DNA from: Bacilli bacterium PM5-9
Lineage (GTDB): Bacteria > Bacillota_I > Bacilli_A > JAJDGJ01
Reading direction: 5' to 3'
Length of the DNA stretch: 64,000 nucleotides
NCBI GenBank assembly: GCA_029893765.1
Contig: JARXZD010000006.1
Span: 1 to 64,000, forward strand
This document shows positions 35,005 to 44,389 of this stretch, piece by piece; position 1 is the stretch's first letter, and the number at the start of each line of letters is the position of its first letter. The position numbers and the translations under genes were made by a program. The notes under the pieces are model-generated. The model was not told the origin of the DNA. It did no database searches and saw only the letters and a program-made list of their open reading frames with translations.

Positions 35005-35667
35005 TTGAAAAAAGAAAATATTAAATATATAGGAATTGTTTTAATAATTATCATCTTATTTTGGGCGTACAATAATTTTTTGGTTAAACCAACAAAAAAT
35101 ATTGTATTAGAAAAAGAAGGGTATTATAACGATTGTTATAAAGTATCAAGTAGTGCTAATAAAGCGATTGATTTAACAAGTCTTTTAGATTCTAAAAAAT
35201 TATCTAAAAATGATGAAGATATTAGTGAACAATATATAAAAAGTAAATGCGTTAGTGTAGAAAGTTATAGTTTAAAGAAATATCTTGTGGTTGATGATTT
35301 TAGTATTGAACACGAAAAATCAAGAAATGATCAAGCCTATCAAATTAGCTATCAAGAAGTTTTAAAACAACTTGGTAAAAAAGAAAATAAAAGTGAATTA
35401 GATAAAAAAATAATTGAAAGTTTAAAATTTTATTTAAATGATAGTAAATTTAAAAATCTAGTACCAAAAACAATAGATAACTTTCAAGAACAAAGCATTT
35501 TGATTGGTCCAAATCAAAATGATAGTAGTGGAAAATATGTATTAGCGATTGATATAAAGGTTGCAAAAAATAATATTTATAAACTTAAAAATAATAAACG
35601 TGTTTATAAAGAAAGTAAATATATTTTTGATGGTATAAGTATGGAATATATTAAAGTGGGTGAGTAA
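35005..35667 (+). CDS. Membrane-anchored protein of unknown function
   Basis: The protein is 220 residues from the TTG at 35005, chosen because GGAAGGA lies eight bases upstream; an ATG at 34975 would add ten residues without a good site. It has one N-terminal membrane helix (about 5-24) and an extracellular Lys/Asp/Ser-rich domain with three Cys. No family is recognised. It is followed directly by a lipoprotein gene and then by the dnaB-dnaI pair, likely in one transcript. The two may act together at the surface. Confidence 0.6.
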   Translation: MKKENIKYIGIVLIIIILFWAYNNFLVKPTKNIVLEKEGYYNDCYKVSSSANKAIDLTSLLDSKKLSKNDEDISEQYIKSKCVSVESYSLKKYLVVDDFSIEHEKSRNDQAYQISYQEVLKQLGKKENKSELDKKIIESLKFYLNDSKFKNLVPKTIDNFQEQSILIGPNQNDSSGKYVLAIDIKVAKNNIYKLKNNKRVYKESKYIFDGISMEYIKVGE

Positions 35668-35668
35668 T

Positions 35669-36322
35669 TTGAAAAAGATCGGATTAATAGTTTTAATGGG
35701 ATTATTGATAAGTGGGTGTAGTAACTACGCACTTAGTCAATCTAGTTTAAAAGCAAATACAACAAACAATCATTCAATAGTTTTTTCAAATGAAAAAAAC
35801 ATTCAAAAGCTTTGCACAAAAAGTAATCTTGATAATTTTGTTGTTGAGTATGATGAAATGATGGTTTTTGATGAATTTAATTTAGGAAAATTTGAAACTT
35901 TTAAATATAATAAAGAAACAAAGAATAAATATTCTGTATTAAATGATTACTCAGCTAAATGTCAATATCAAGTTAGTTATCTTGATATGACTTCACCAAA
36001 TAACTTTGTTAATATAACAAAATTAAATCTTAAAAAGGATGAAAAAGTAGATTTTAACAAGTTATATAAAGAAGGATTATTTAAAGAGTTTATTGATACA
36101 AAAGATAATACAATAAATGCCAATGTTATCAAAAAATATTTAAAAGGATATAAAAGCGAAGATTATGAAAAATTAAATATCGTAGCTGAAAATGATGGAG
36201 AATATCAATTAATAATAAAACCAATTTTTAGAATTTATCATTTTGCTGATGAAAACTTAATTAATGATTATGATATTGCAGGAGTAAGTGGTGTTTATTT
36301 TCAAATAAAAAAAGTAGATTAG
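35669..36322 (+). CDS. Putative lipoprotein of unknown function
   Basis: The 217-residue protein starts from TTG 35669 (GGTGAG six bases upstream; GTG 35660 is the alternative and overlaps the previous stop). The N-terminus is a lipoprotein signal: hydrophobic stretch then LISGC with Cys17. The rest (about 18-217) is an acidic extracellular domain similar in size and composition to the preceding membrane protein. No family recognised. The dnaB gene follows 10 bases later. Confidence 0.65.
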   Translation: MKKIGLIVLMGLLISGCSNYALSQSSLKANTTNNHSIVFSNEKNIQKLCTKSNLDNFVVEYDEMMVFDEFNLGKFETFKYNKETKNKYSVLNDYSAKCQYQVSYLDMTSPNNFVNITKLNLKKDEKVDFNKLYKEGLFKEFIDTKDNTINANVIKKYLKGYKSEDYEKLNIVAENDGEYQLIIKPIFRIYHFADENLINDYDIAGVSGVYFQIKKVD

Positions 36323-36332
36323 GAGTGATTTA

Positions 36333-37580
36333 ATGAATGACTTTTTAGCAGCCGATAATATATATACAGTTAATTGTCATACGCAATTAAATTCTTTTGA
36401 TCGTAAAGTTTTAACAACTCTATATCAACCTATTATAGGTCATAGTGCAACAGCATTATATTTTACTCTTTGGTCTGAAGTTGAAATTGATCGTATTTAC
36501 TCTAGTCCAGCCTATATAAAAAGATTAATAAAAATAATGAATATTGATTTACAATCTTTAGTTCATTGTTTTAATGTTTTAGAGAGTTTAGGTTTAGTAC
36601 AAACTTTATATCGAAAAAATAAGGAAAGTGATTTTTATCATATAAAGATTTTTTCACCTGAACAACCAAGTACTTTTTTTCAAAATCCTTTATTAACAAG
36701 TAATTTGAAAAATGCATTAGATAGTGAGGATTATAATAAAACAAAGATGTTTTTTGCTCTAAATGAAACTGATGAAACTATATATGAAAATATTTCTAAA
36801 AAATATCAAGATGTTTTTTCAATGAATTATGATTTAAGAATACTTAATGGTAAAGATACTTATAAAGAATATAATTATGCAAAAATAGCAAGTGATGTTG
36901 ATTTTTCTTTAATAAAAGAGGCTTTAAAAAATTATAACCTTCAAAATTTAATTAATGAATCAAAAGTAAAGAAAACAATTGAAATGTTACTTCTTACTTA
37001 TCCAATGACAACTAATGACATAGTTGAATCAATTGTTGAATGTAGTGAAAATAATACTATTGATTTAAATGAGCTAATTAAAAGTATAGAAATGAAAGAT
37101 AAGATAAGAAAACATAAAACTGAATTAGATTTAGTTTATTTGAGAAATGATAATGCAACAAATAAATATGAAAAAAATAGTGTTTTTGATTATTTGAAAA
37201 AATATTGTAACTCATTAAAGATTGATAAAGATTTATTGATTAATTTAGAAAATATAATGAAAGATTATACAATGAGCAATGGTGTCTTTAATGTATTGGT
37301 GGAATATGTTGTCAAAAAAAATGGTACTATTAATTTGAATTATTTAAAAGCGATTGCAAATAGTTGGAATATAGATGGAATTAATACTGTTGAATTAGCT
37401 TTACAAAGAATTGATTTAATTAATAAAAACGATAATAATAATAAAAGAAAAAATAATTATTCAAAGAAAAAAGTTATTGGAAATGCTGATGACTGGTATC
37501 AAATTGCTGATAAAAATGAAATGTCAGATGAGGAATCAAAGTATATTGATAGTATTTTATCTGATTTAGAAAAAAGGTGA
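36333..37580 (+). CDS. dnaB: Replication initiation and membrane attachment protein DnaB (B. subtilis naming)
   Basis: The 415-residue DnaB/DnaD-type protein takes part in loading the replicative helicase at origin and restart sites. The N-terminal winged-helix part (about 10-120) begins FLAADNIYTVNCHTQLNSFD, and the C-terminal DnaB_2 region (about 280-360) has the YxxxI.WNI-type segment ANSWNIDGINTVELAL. A Lys/Asn-rich link and a C-terminal NADDWYQIAD stretch follow. Length is somewhat below the usual 460-470 residues. It is placed directly before dnaI, five bases apart, as in Bacillus. This is not the E. coli DnaB helicase, which is encoded at 42226. Confidence 0.87.
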   Translation: MNDFLAADNIYTVNCHTQLNSFDRKVLTTLYQPIIGHSATALYFTLWSEVEIDRIYSSPAYIKRLIKIMNIDLQSLVHCFNVLESLGLVQTLYRKNKESDFYHIKIFSPEQPSTFFQNPLLTSNLKNALDSEDYNKTKMFFALNETDETIYENISKKYQDVFSMNYDLRILNGKDTYKEYNYAKIASDVDFSLIKEALKNYNLQNLINESKVKKTIEMLLLTYPMTTNDIVESIVECSENNTIDLNELIKSIEMKDKIRKHKTELDLVYLRNDNATNKYEKNSVFDYLKKYCNSLKIDKDLLINLENIMKDYTMSNGVFNVLVEYVVKKNGTINLNYLKAIANSWNIDGINTVELALQRIDLINKNDNNNKRKNNYSKKKVIGNADDWYQIADKNEMSDEESKYIDSILSDLEKR

Positions 37581-37584
37581 AGTG

Positions 37585-38481
37585 ATGAAAAAAATTGAAT
37601 TAGAGAATAATATAAATGTGGATATCTATAAAAATAGAATATTAGAAAAATATAAAAACGATGATTTTTTTATTAAAGAATATAAAAAATATCAAAGTGA
37701 GTTAGATAATATTGAATTTATTGAATTAGTTGAAGTTATTGAAAGCAAAAGAATGGCTATGCTGTGTGATGATTATGGAATGTGCAAACAAAAAGTTAGA
37801 GGTTATCGTCTTGAACTTGATAATGATGGTCTAAAGTATGTTCCTTGTGAGTGTTTAAAACAAAAGAAAAAATTTGAAAAAAGATATGAAAATCTATTGT
37901 ATACAACTTTTGATTTAACTAAAGATTTGCCAGAGGTAAGTGATCTTAAAAAAAGTAAGGGTCGAGCTAGTGTTTATGAATATATTTCTTTATTAAATAA
38001 AAATCAAGTAAAACAAGGGTTGTTTTTAAGTGGTGCTCCGGGTATTGGAAAAACTTTTATAATTGAAACTTTATTAAATATCAATTTAAAAGACAACAAG
38101 ACGTGTGCTTATATTTTATTAAATGATTTTTTTAATGAGATGAGATCGCTTTATTTTAGTTATGATCAAGAAGACAAAAGTTTATTTAATCGTTTAATTA
38201 AAAGGTTAAAGAATGTTAATGTTTTGATTATTGATGATATTGGTGCTGAGAAAGTGGATGCAATAGCACGAGATGAAATTTTATTTCCTATTTTAGATAG
38301 TAGAATGAAAAATGAGAAAATAACACATTTTACATCAAACTATAAGATGAGTGAATTAGAAGATCACTATGGTGAAACTTCTGCTAAAATATCTGAGCCT
38401 ATTAAAGGTAAGCGATTATTAGAAAGAATTAGAGTTTTGAGTAAAGAATTTATTTTAAGTGATAATAAATCAAATAGATAA
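37585..38481 (+). CDS. dnaI: Primosomal helicase loader DnaI
   Basis: The 298-residue protein has an N-terminal helicase-binding domain with Cys residues (MCKQKV... and PCECLKQ, about 66-96) that in Bacillus binds zinc. A C-terminal AAA+ domain follows: Walker A GAPGIGKT (about 154-161), Walker B VLIIDDIGAE (about 215-224), and the arginine-finger-like region near 272-287. It loads the replicative helicase. ATG 37585 follows AAAAGGTGA; GTG 37582 is an alternative. Co-transcribed with dnaB. Confidence 0.9.
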   Translation: MKKIELENNINVDIYKNRILEKYKNDDFFIKEYKKYQSELDNIEFIELVEVIESKRMAMLCDDYGMCKQKVRGYRLELDNDGLKYVPCECLKQKKKFEKRYENLLYTTFDLTKDLPEVSDLKKSKGRASVYEYISLLNKNQVKQGLFLSGAPGIGKTFIIETLLNINLKDNKTCAYILLNDFFNEMRSLYFSYDQEDKSLFNRLIKRLKNVNVLIIDDIGAEKVDAIARDEILFPILDSRMKNEKITHFTSNYKMSELEDHYGETSAKISEPIKGKRLLERIRVLSKEFILSDNKSNR

Positions 38482-38584
38482 AATATTTTTTATAGTATTA
38501 ATATATAAATAAATGAATTGGGTTTATTGTTTGATTTATTGCTAGTAGTTATGAATTTTTGGTAAAAAATAATTTTTTAAATTA

Positions 38585-38613
38585 GTGACTTCTATACTGC
38601 ATTGTGATATAAT
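38585..38613 (+). promoter_or_regulatory. Promoter of the rpsF operon
   Basis: GTGACT (38585-38590) and TATAAT (38608-38613) with a 17-base spacer. The 5' untranslated leader then contains GCGAA/TTCGC and CAATA/TATTG hairpins before the AGGAGG site. I could not match the leader to the known S6:S18 autoregulatory RNA with confidence. Confidence 0.6.
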
Positions 38614-38687
38614 ATTAAAGCGAATGTTTATTTCGCCTTCGCTCAATATTTATTGTTGGGCCATAGACCAAGAAGGAGGTGCCTAGG

Positions 38688-38975
38688 ATGCGTAAATATG
38701 AAATTATGTATATCATTCATCCTAGTCTTGACGAAGCACTAAGTAACGAAATTGTTGAAAAATACAATAAAGTAATCACAGAAGATGGTTCAAAAGTGCT
38801 AGAAGTTAAAGACTGGGGATTAAGAGACTTAGCTTATGAAATTAAAAAAGTAAACAAAGGTCATTACATTATTTTAAAAGTTGAAGCAAGCAATGAAGCA
38901 ATTGCTGAATACGAACGTTTATCTTTAATTGATAGTAATATTATTAGACATATTGTTATCAAAGAAGAAGAATAA
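38688..38975 (+). CDS. rpsF: 30S ribosomal protein S6
   Basis: A 95-residue protein with the classic start MRKYEIMYIIHPSLDE and the WGLRDLAYEIKK strand. It binds S18 on the 30S platform. ATG 38688 is used, because AGGAGG at 38674 region lies upstream and homologues begin at MRKYE; a GTG at 38679 would add three residues. First gene of rpsF-ssb-rpsR. Confidence 0.95.
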   Translation: MRKYEIMYIIHPSLDEALSNEIVEKYNKVITEDGSKVLEVKDWGLRDLAYEIKKVNKGHYIILKVEASNEAIAEYERLSLIDSNIIRHIVIKEEE

Positions 38976-38991
38976 TTAGGAGGACTGTTTT

Positions 38992-39453
38992 ATGAATAGA
39001 GCGGTTTTAGTGGGTCGTTTAACAAAAGATCCTGAATTAAAGAAAACAAATAGTGGAAGTAGTGTTGTAAATTTCACTCTTGCAATTAATCGTACATATA
39101 CGAATGCAAATGGTGAAAGAGAAGCTGATTTCATTAATTGTGTTGCTTGGGGACGTACCGCAGACAATATGGCTGCTTATGTTTCAAAAGGTTCACAAAT
39201 TGGTGTTGATGGAAGAATTCAAACAAGAAGTTATGAAGCAGATGGACGTCGTGTTTATGTTACTGAAGTATTTGCTGATAATGTTCAATTTTTAGAATCA
39301 AAATCAACTGGACAAGTTAATAATGCTCAACCTAATGTTCAACAAAATAATCAACAAAATAATGATTTCTTTGCTGATTTTAATCAAAGCAATAACTCAT
39401 CAGAAGACATTTTAAGTGGATTAGATATTTCTGATGATGAATTACCATTCTAG
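38992..39453 (+). CDS. ssb: Single-stranded DNA-binding protein
   Basis: The 153-residue SSB has an OB fold (about 1-105) starting [19 protein letters not shown], with conserved [21 protein letters not shown]. The Gln/Asn-rich linker (about 108-140) and the acidic tip DISDDELPF recruit partner proteins. It lies between the S6 and S18 genes, the usual arrangement, with AGGAGG upstream. Confidence 0.96.
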   Translation: MNRAVLVGRLTKDPELKKTNSGSSVVNFTLAINRTYTNANGEREADFINCVAWGRTADNMAAYVSKGSQIGVDGRIQTRSYEADGRRVYVTEVFADNVQFLESKSTGQVNNAQPNVQQNNQQNNDFFADFNQSNNSSEDILSGLDISDDELPF

Positions 39454-39468
39454 AAAGGAGATAATCAA

Positions 39469-39696
39469 ATGAACTACAAAAAACGTGGTGGAAGACGTAA
39501 AGTATGTTATTTCACTAAAAACAATATAACTCATATTGATTATAAAGATACAGAATTATTAAAAAGATTTATCTCTGAAAGAGGTAAAATTTTACCAAGA
39601 CGTGTTACTGGTACTTGTGCAAAATACCAAAGACAATTAGCTATTGCTATTAAAAGATCACGTCAAATGGCTTTATTACCATATGTAAGTGAATAA
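39469..39696 (+). CDS. rpsR: 30S ribosomal protein S18
   Basis: A 75-residue basic protein with [17 protein letters not shown] and [12 protein letters not shown]-like S18 sequence ([20 protein letters not shown]). It completes the S6-SSB-S18 operon and is followed by a perfect terminator hairpin. Confidence 0.96.
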   Translation: MNYKKRGGRRKVCYFTKNNITHIDYKDTELLKRFISERGKILPRRVTGTCAKYQRQLAIAIKRSRQMALLPYVSE

Positions 39697-39707
39697 GAAT
39701 AGATGAA

Positions 39708-39731
39708 ACAGACGTTTGTCTGTTTTTTTTA
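39708..39731 (+). terminator. Terminator of the rpsF-ssb-rpsR operon
   Basis: ACAGAC (39708-39713), GTTT loop, GTCTGT (39718-39723), then eight Ts. Confidence 0.9.
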
Positions 39732-39852
39732 TGCAACAATAATATATTAATCATTGTAACTCTATTAATTTAATGAGCATTTTTTTGTGCATTAAAAAAG
39801 GTAATGCTTTAACTTTAGCTATAAATATATTATAATTAGATAAGGTGATATT

Positions 39853-41775
39853 ATGTACCAAAAAATTAAAAAAATAGAAAATTATGCATTAGCACTTTTA
39901 GGAATAAATATTATTTTAATGTTGTTTTTAATTGTTGGACTTCCAATAACTGTTTTATTGGTTCTTTTAGCAATTATTAATACTTTTTTTGTATATTTAA
40001 TTATAAAAAAAGGTAATATTTTAAAAGATGATATTAAAAAAAGCAAAAATCTTTTACCTAATTCTGTAATTAAAGCAATAGATATTGATGAATATTGCAT
40101 GTTAATGTATGATGTTGATGATAATAAAATAGTTTGGGTTAATGAGTATTTTAATGAAAAATTTGGTGATATGTTAGATGAAGATATTACTAAGGTTTTT
40201 TCTGGATTCTTTTTTGATGAAAATAAGAAAGATGATTATTTAGAACATGATGGTCGTTTTTATTCAGTTATGAAAAATGAAGAAACATTTATTTTAAAAG
40301 ATGTAAGTGATTTTGTTAAAATAAGCCGTTGTTATGAAAATGAAAAAGATTGTATTCTTTTTATAAGAATTGATAGTATTGATGATATTAGTTCGGGAAT
40401 GGATGAAATAACTTATCAAAATATTATTCAAAAAGTTAGAAAAACAATTAGTGATTTTACTAGTCGTTATGATACAATTTTACGAAGATATAAAAATGAT
40501 TCATATATAGTTGTTGTCAAACAAAGAGATTTTAATGCTTTAATTGAAGAAAGTGTTAATGTTTTAGAAGCTGTTAAAGAAGCAAATGAAGGCAGCGATG
40601 AACATTTAACATTATCAATAGGAGCAAGCCGTGGATTTGAGTTTTTAAAAGACACTGAAGAAGAAGCAGGACATGCATTAGATATGGCTTTAGCACGTGG
40701 AGGAGACCAAATAGTTGTTAAAGAAAAAGATAAAGAGTATAAATTCTATGGTAATGGTTCTGAAACAGTTGAAAAAAGAAATCGTGTTAAAGTAAGAATG
40801 ATTACTTCTAGTTTAGAAAGTTTAATTGTAGAGTCAAGTAACATTGTAATTATGCCTCATAAAAATGCTGATTTAGATGCATTAGGTGCTTGTTATGGTT
40901 TAGCTAAATTTGCAAGTCTTAATAATAAAAAAGCATTGATTTGTTCTGATCCCGAGACTTTGGAATCAAATACTAAAGATGCTTACTATTTATTAAAATT
41001 GAATGAAAAAGATATGTTAAAAAACAAAGATCAAATTATTAATGAAATTGATGAAAATACATTATTGATTGTTGTTGATACTTCAAATATTGAATTATTT
41101 GAATCACAAGAAATCTATGAAAAAATTGAAAGAAGAGTTATAATAGATCATCATCGTCGCTCACACGATTTTATTAAAAACCCATTGCTTGTTTATATAG
41201 AACCATATGCAAGTTCTACAGTTGAATTAGTAACTGAATTATTAAATTTTCAAAGCAAAAGTTTTAAATTAAATTCTGATGTGGCTACATTGATGTTAGC
41301 GGGTATGATGGTTGATACTTCATACTTTACTGTTAGAACAGGAGTAAGAACTTTTGAAGCAGCGATGTTTTTAAAAGAAAGAGGAGCAAGTCCACTTGAA
41401 GCAAAAGAAATCTTGCAAGTGAGTAGAGATACATATCAAACTAAGTTAGCAATGGTGCAAAATGCAATATTTATTGATGATGAAATCGCAATCTCAAAAT
41501 ATAATGATGGACCAGTTACAAGATCATTACTTGCTCAAGTTGCTGTTGAATTACTTGAAGTTAAAGATATATTTGCTACATTTGTAATTGCTCATTTAGA
41601 AGATGGAAGTGTGGGTATTTCTGCAAGAAGTACTGGTGATTTCAATGTTCAAACAATTTTAGAAAAATTTGGTGGTGGAGGTCATTTTTCAATGGCAGCT
41701 GCCCAATTAAATATGGATATTGATTTAGTAGAAGCTAAATTAATAGAAGAATTAAAAATGATAAAGAAGGGATGA
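39853..41775 (+). CDS. gdpP: Cyclic di-AMP phosphodiesterase GdpP
   Basis: The 640-residue membrane protein hydrolyses c-di-AMP. Two N-terminal helices (about 12-54) precede a PAS-like domain (about 75-155), a degenerate GGDEF domain (about 165-300), and a DHH/DHHA1 phosphodiesterase module (about 325-635). The metal-binding motifs are visible: PHKNADLDALGA (about 336-347), VVDTSN near 413, and IDHHRRS near 436. C-di-AMP controls potassium and compatible-solute uptake in Bacillota, so it is a possible link to the opuC-type system in this window. It is co-transcribed with rplI and the helicase gene. Confidence 0.94.
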   Translation: MYQKIKKIENYALALLGINIILMLFLIVGLPITVLLVLLAIINTFFVYLIIKKGNILKDDIKKSKNLLPNSVIKAIDIDEYCMLMYDVDDNKIVWVNEYFNEKFGDMLDEDITKVFSGFFFDENKKDDYLEHDGRFYSVMKNEETFILKDVSDFVKISRCYENEKDCILFIRIDSIDDISSGMDEITYQNIIQKVRKTISDFTSRYDTILRRYKNDSYIVVVKQRDFNALIEESVNVLEAVKEANEGSDEHLTLSIGASRGFEFLKDTEEEAGHALDMALARGGDQIVVKEKDKEYKFYGNGSETVEKRNRVKVRMITSSLESLIVESSNIVIMPHKNADLDALGACYGLAKFASLNNKKALICSDPETLESNTKDAYYLLKLNEKDMLKNKDQIINEIDENTLLIVVDTSNIELFESQEIYEKIERRVIIDHHRRSHDFIKNPLLVYIEPYASSTVELVTELLNFQSKSFKLNSDVATLMLAGMMVDTSYFTVRTGVRTFEAAMFLKERGASPLEAKEILQVSRDTYQTKLAMVQNAIFIDDEIAISKYNDGPVTRSLLAQVAVELLEVKDIFATFVIAHLEDGSVGISARSTGDFNVQTILEKFGGGGHFSMAAAQLNMDIDLVEAKLIEELKMIKKG

Positions 41776-41782
41776 AATAATT

Positions 41783-42226
41783 ATGAAAGTAATTTTATTA
41801 GAAGATGTTAGAGGAAAAGGAAAAAAAGATGATATTATTGAGGTAGCTGGTGGTTTTGCAACTCATTTAATTAGAAATAAACAAGCAATTGAAGCATCTA
41901 AAGGTGGAGTTAAAAAGCTTGATAATCAAAAAGCAGCTCGTGAAGAAGAAAATGAAAAATTAAAAAAAGAAGCTATGAAAAACAAAGAAATTTTAGAAAG
42001 AAAACCTTTGGAATTTAAATTAAATGTTGGTAAAGATGGACGTGTTTTTAAATCTGTAAGTCATAAACAAATTGTAGATCGTGTAATGAGTGATTTCAAT
42101 ATTAAATTAGATAAAAGAAAGTTCAAATCAAAAGAAAATATTAATACTTTAGGAACAACAAATGTTGATATAGAATTACATAAGGGAGTAATTGCGACAA
42201 TTAAAGTGGCAATTAAAGAACAATAA
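41783..42226 (+). CDS. rplI: 50S ribosomal protein L9
   Basis: A 147-residue protein starting MKVILLEDVRGKGKKDDIIEVAGGFATHLIRNKQA with the long connecting helix and C-terminal domain. Seven bases after gdpP; its stop TAA shares one base with the ATG of the helicase gene (TAATG). Conserved neighbourhood gdpP-rplI-dnaC. Confidence 0.95.
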   Translation: MKVILLEDVRGKGKKDDIIEVAGGFATHLIRNKQAIEASKGGVKKLDNQKAAREEENEKLKKEAMKNKEILERKPLEFKLNVGKDGRVFKSVSHKQIVDRVMSDFNIKLDKRKFKSKENINTLGTTNVDIELHKGVIATIKVAIKEQ

Positions 42227-43554
42227 TGAGAACATTACCACATAATACTGAAGCTGAACAAGCAGTACTTGGAATAATGATATTAAGTAAAAATGCAACT
42301 GATGAAGCATTATCAGCCTTATCAATTAGTGATTTTTATGTTAGAGAACATCAAATCATATTTGCTGGAATAAAATATTTAGTTGATAATCTTACTCCAG
42401 TTGATATTACAACATTAACTGCTCATTTAGTTGAAAAAAACCAACTTGATGATATTGGTGGAGTAGAGTATCTTACGAGTATTTCGCAATCAGTTATTAG
42501 TAGTGCAAACGTTGACTATTATATTAATATTATATTAGAGAAATCTCTATTAAGAAACTTGATTGATACAAGTGAAAAGATAGCCTCTAAAGGATATGAA
42601 GGATTAGAGTCAACTAATGATTTAATTCAAGATGCCGAAAAGGATATTTTAAAAATCACAAGAAATAGAAGAACATCAGATTTTAAAGATTCAAAAGAAA
42701 TTTTAAAAGAGGTGCATGAAAATTTAGTTGAGTTAAGTAAAAATAAGGAAGGACTAACAGGTATTCCAACGGGCTTTACAAAAATTGACCAACTTACTAA
42801 TGGACTTCAAAAAGGTGATTTAATTATTTTAGCAGCTAGACCATCAGTTGGAAAAACTGCATTTGCTTTAAACTTAGCTCAAAATGCTGCTCATATTTCA
42901 AATAAACCAGTAGCAATTTTTTCATTAGAAATGGGTGCTGATCAATTGATTAAAAGGATGATTAGTGCTACAGGTAGAATTGAAGGTAGTAAACTTAGAA
43001 ATGGACAATTAAGTGATGAGGACTGGTTAAAGTATTCAAAAGCATCATCTACCTTATCAAAAGATCCAATCTATATTGATGATACACCAGCTATTAAAGT
43101 TATGGAAATAGCGAGTAAGTGTCGTAAATTAGAGCGTGAACAAGGACTTGGATTGATTGTTATTGACTACTTACAATTAATTACTGGTTCAGATAATTCT
43201 CGTGAGTCAAGGCAAGTTGAAGTATCTGAGATTTCAAGAGCATTAAAAGGATTAGCTCGTGAGCTAAATGTACCAGTTGTTGCTTTATCACAGCTTTCTC
43301 GTAGTGTTGAACAAAGAACTGATAAAAGACCAATGATGTCTGATTTAAGAGAATCAGGAGCAATCGAACAAGATGCCGATATTGTAGCATTCTTATATCG
43401 TGATGATTATTATAATAAAGAAGATAGTGAACATCCTAATCAAGTTGATGTGATTTTTGGAAAACATCGTAATGGTGCTACTGATACAATTACTTTAACT
43501 TTTGAAAAAGATGTAAATAAGTTTTTAAATATTGAATATCGAGATTTTGAATAA
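42226..43554 (+). CDS. dnaC: Replicative DNA helicase (DnaC in B. subtilis, DnaB in E. coli)
   Basis: The 442-residue hexameric helicase has an N-terminal domain (about 1-150) with LPHNTEAEQAVLG at the start. The RecA-like domain includes Walker A ARPSVGKTAFALN (about 205-217), FSLEMGADQLIKRM, Walker B LIVIDYLQLI (about 309-318), and the LSQLSRSVEQRTDKRPMMSDL segment typical of the family. No intein is present. Loader DnaI is encoded at 37585. Terminator at 43553. Confidence 0.95.
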   Translation: MRTLPHNTEAEQAVLGIMILSKNATDEALSALSISDFYVREHQIIFAGIKYLVDNLTPVDITTLTAHLVEKNQLDDIGGVEYLTSISQSVISSANVDYYINIILEKSLLRNLIDTSEKIASKGYEGLESTNDLIQDAEKDILKITRNRRTSDFKDSKEILKEVHENLVELSKNKEGLTGIPTGFTKIDQLTNGLQKGDLIILAARPSVGKTAFALNLAQNAAHISNKPVAIFSLEMGADQLIKRMISATGRIEGSKLRNGQLSDEDWLKYSKASSTLSKDPIYIDDTPAIKVMEIASKCRKLEREQGLGLIVIDYLQLITGSDNSRESRQVEVSEISRALKGLARELNVPVVALSQLSRSVEQRTDKRPMMSDLRESGAIEQDADIVAFLYRDDYYNKEDSEHPNQVDVIFGKHRNGATDTITLTFEKDVNKFLNIEYRDFE

Positions 43555-43577
43555 AGGTGTTTTTACGCCTTTTTTTA
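43553..43577 (+). terminator. Terminator after the helicase gene
   Basis: AAAGG...CCTTT stem near 43553-43571 around TGTTTTTACG, followed by Ts; it overlaps the stop codon of the helicase gene. Confidence 0.65.
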
Positions 43578-43657
43578 TTAGCTGATTTCTTTTTAAAAAC
43601 CTACTATTATGATATAATCATATAGAATAAAAAATAAAAAATAAGGATTTTGATTAA

Positions 43658-44389
43658 ATGAATATATATAATTTAAGTAGCGGTTCTAAAGGAAATGCAA
43701 CCTTGATAGAATGTGATAATTTTAATATATTAATAGATGCTGGTGGTACAAAAAAATATCTTATTAATTCTTTAGCAGAAATTGGTAAAAGTATTAATGA
43801 TATTGATATGGTTTTAGTAACTCATTTTCATACTGACCATTCAAAAAATTTAAATTATTTTAGCAATGAAATTATTTACAGCCAGAAAATAGAACATAAA
43901 TCACTAGGGTTAAATATTGATAATGATTTTTATGGAATAAGTATTAAACCATTTGCTTTAAGTCATGATGAAAGTTGTTTAGGTTTTCAAATAAAAGAAA
44001 ATAATGAAACATATACTCATATTAGTGATACTGGTTATATAAAAAATGAATATATTTCCCTTATAAGTGAAAGTGATTATTTATATCTTGAATTTAACCA
44101 TGATATTCAAATGTTGCGTGAGTCAAATAGACCTGCACATGTCAAGAAAAGAATATTATCTGATAAAGGGCATATGAATAATCAAGATGCTGCAATTGTG
44201 CTTGCTAAAGGATCGAATAAGTTAAAAGAGGTCTTGATTGCTCATATAAGTGAGGAAGCAAATACAATTAGTGCGATAAAAAATGAGATTGATAAAGTAT
44301 TTAGTGATTTTAATAAAACAATTGATTTTAAAATTAAATATACTGCTCATCAAAAAGTGATAAAGTGTGGTGATTGCAGTGAAGATTAA
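43658..44389 (+). CDS. walJ: MBL-fold exonuclease-like protein WalJ/YycJ
   Basis: The 243-residue metallo-beta-lactamase-fold protein has the metal motif THFHTDHSKN (about 56-65) and further ligands SHDE, HISDTGY and GHMNNQDA. It starts NLSSGSKGNATLIE, the WalJ/YycJ signature. In Bacillus it is encoded with the WalRK regulators and may coordinate wall synthesis with replication. Here the WalRK genes are absent, and the adjacent gene is rlmH, which overlaps its end by 11 bases. Confidence 0.9.
   Translation: MNIYNLSSGSKGNATLIECDNFNILIDAGGTKKYLINSLAEIGKSINDIDMVLVTHFHTDHSKNLNYFSNEIIYSQKIEHKSLGLNIDNDFYGISIKPFALSHDESCLGFQIKENNETYTHISDTGYIKNEYISLISESDYLYLEFNHDIQMLRESNRPAHVKKRILSDKGHMNNQDAAIVLAKGSNKLKEVLIAHISEEANTISAIKNEIDKVFSDFNKTIDFKIKYTAHQKVIKCGDCSED

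Noticed and set aside
38614-38687. An S6:S18-binding rpsF leader RNA.
   Set aside because: Hairpins are present, but the expected conserved CCG-containing binding element could not be found with confidence.
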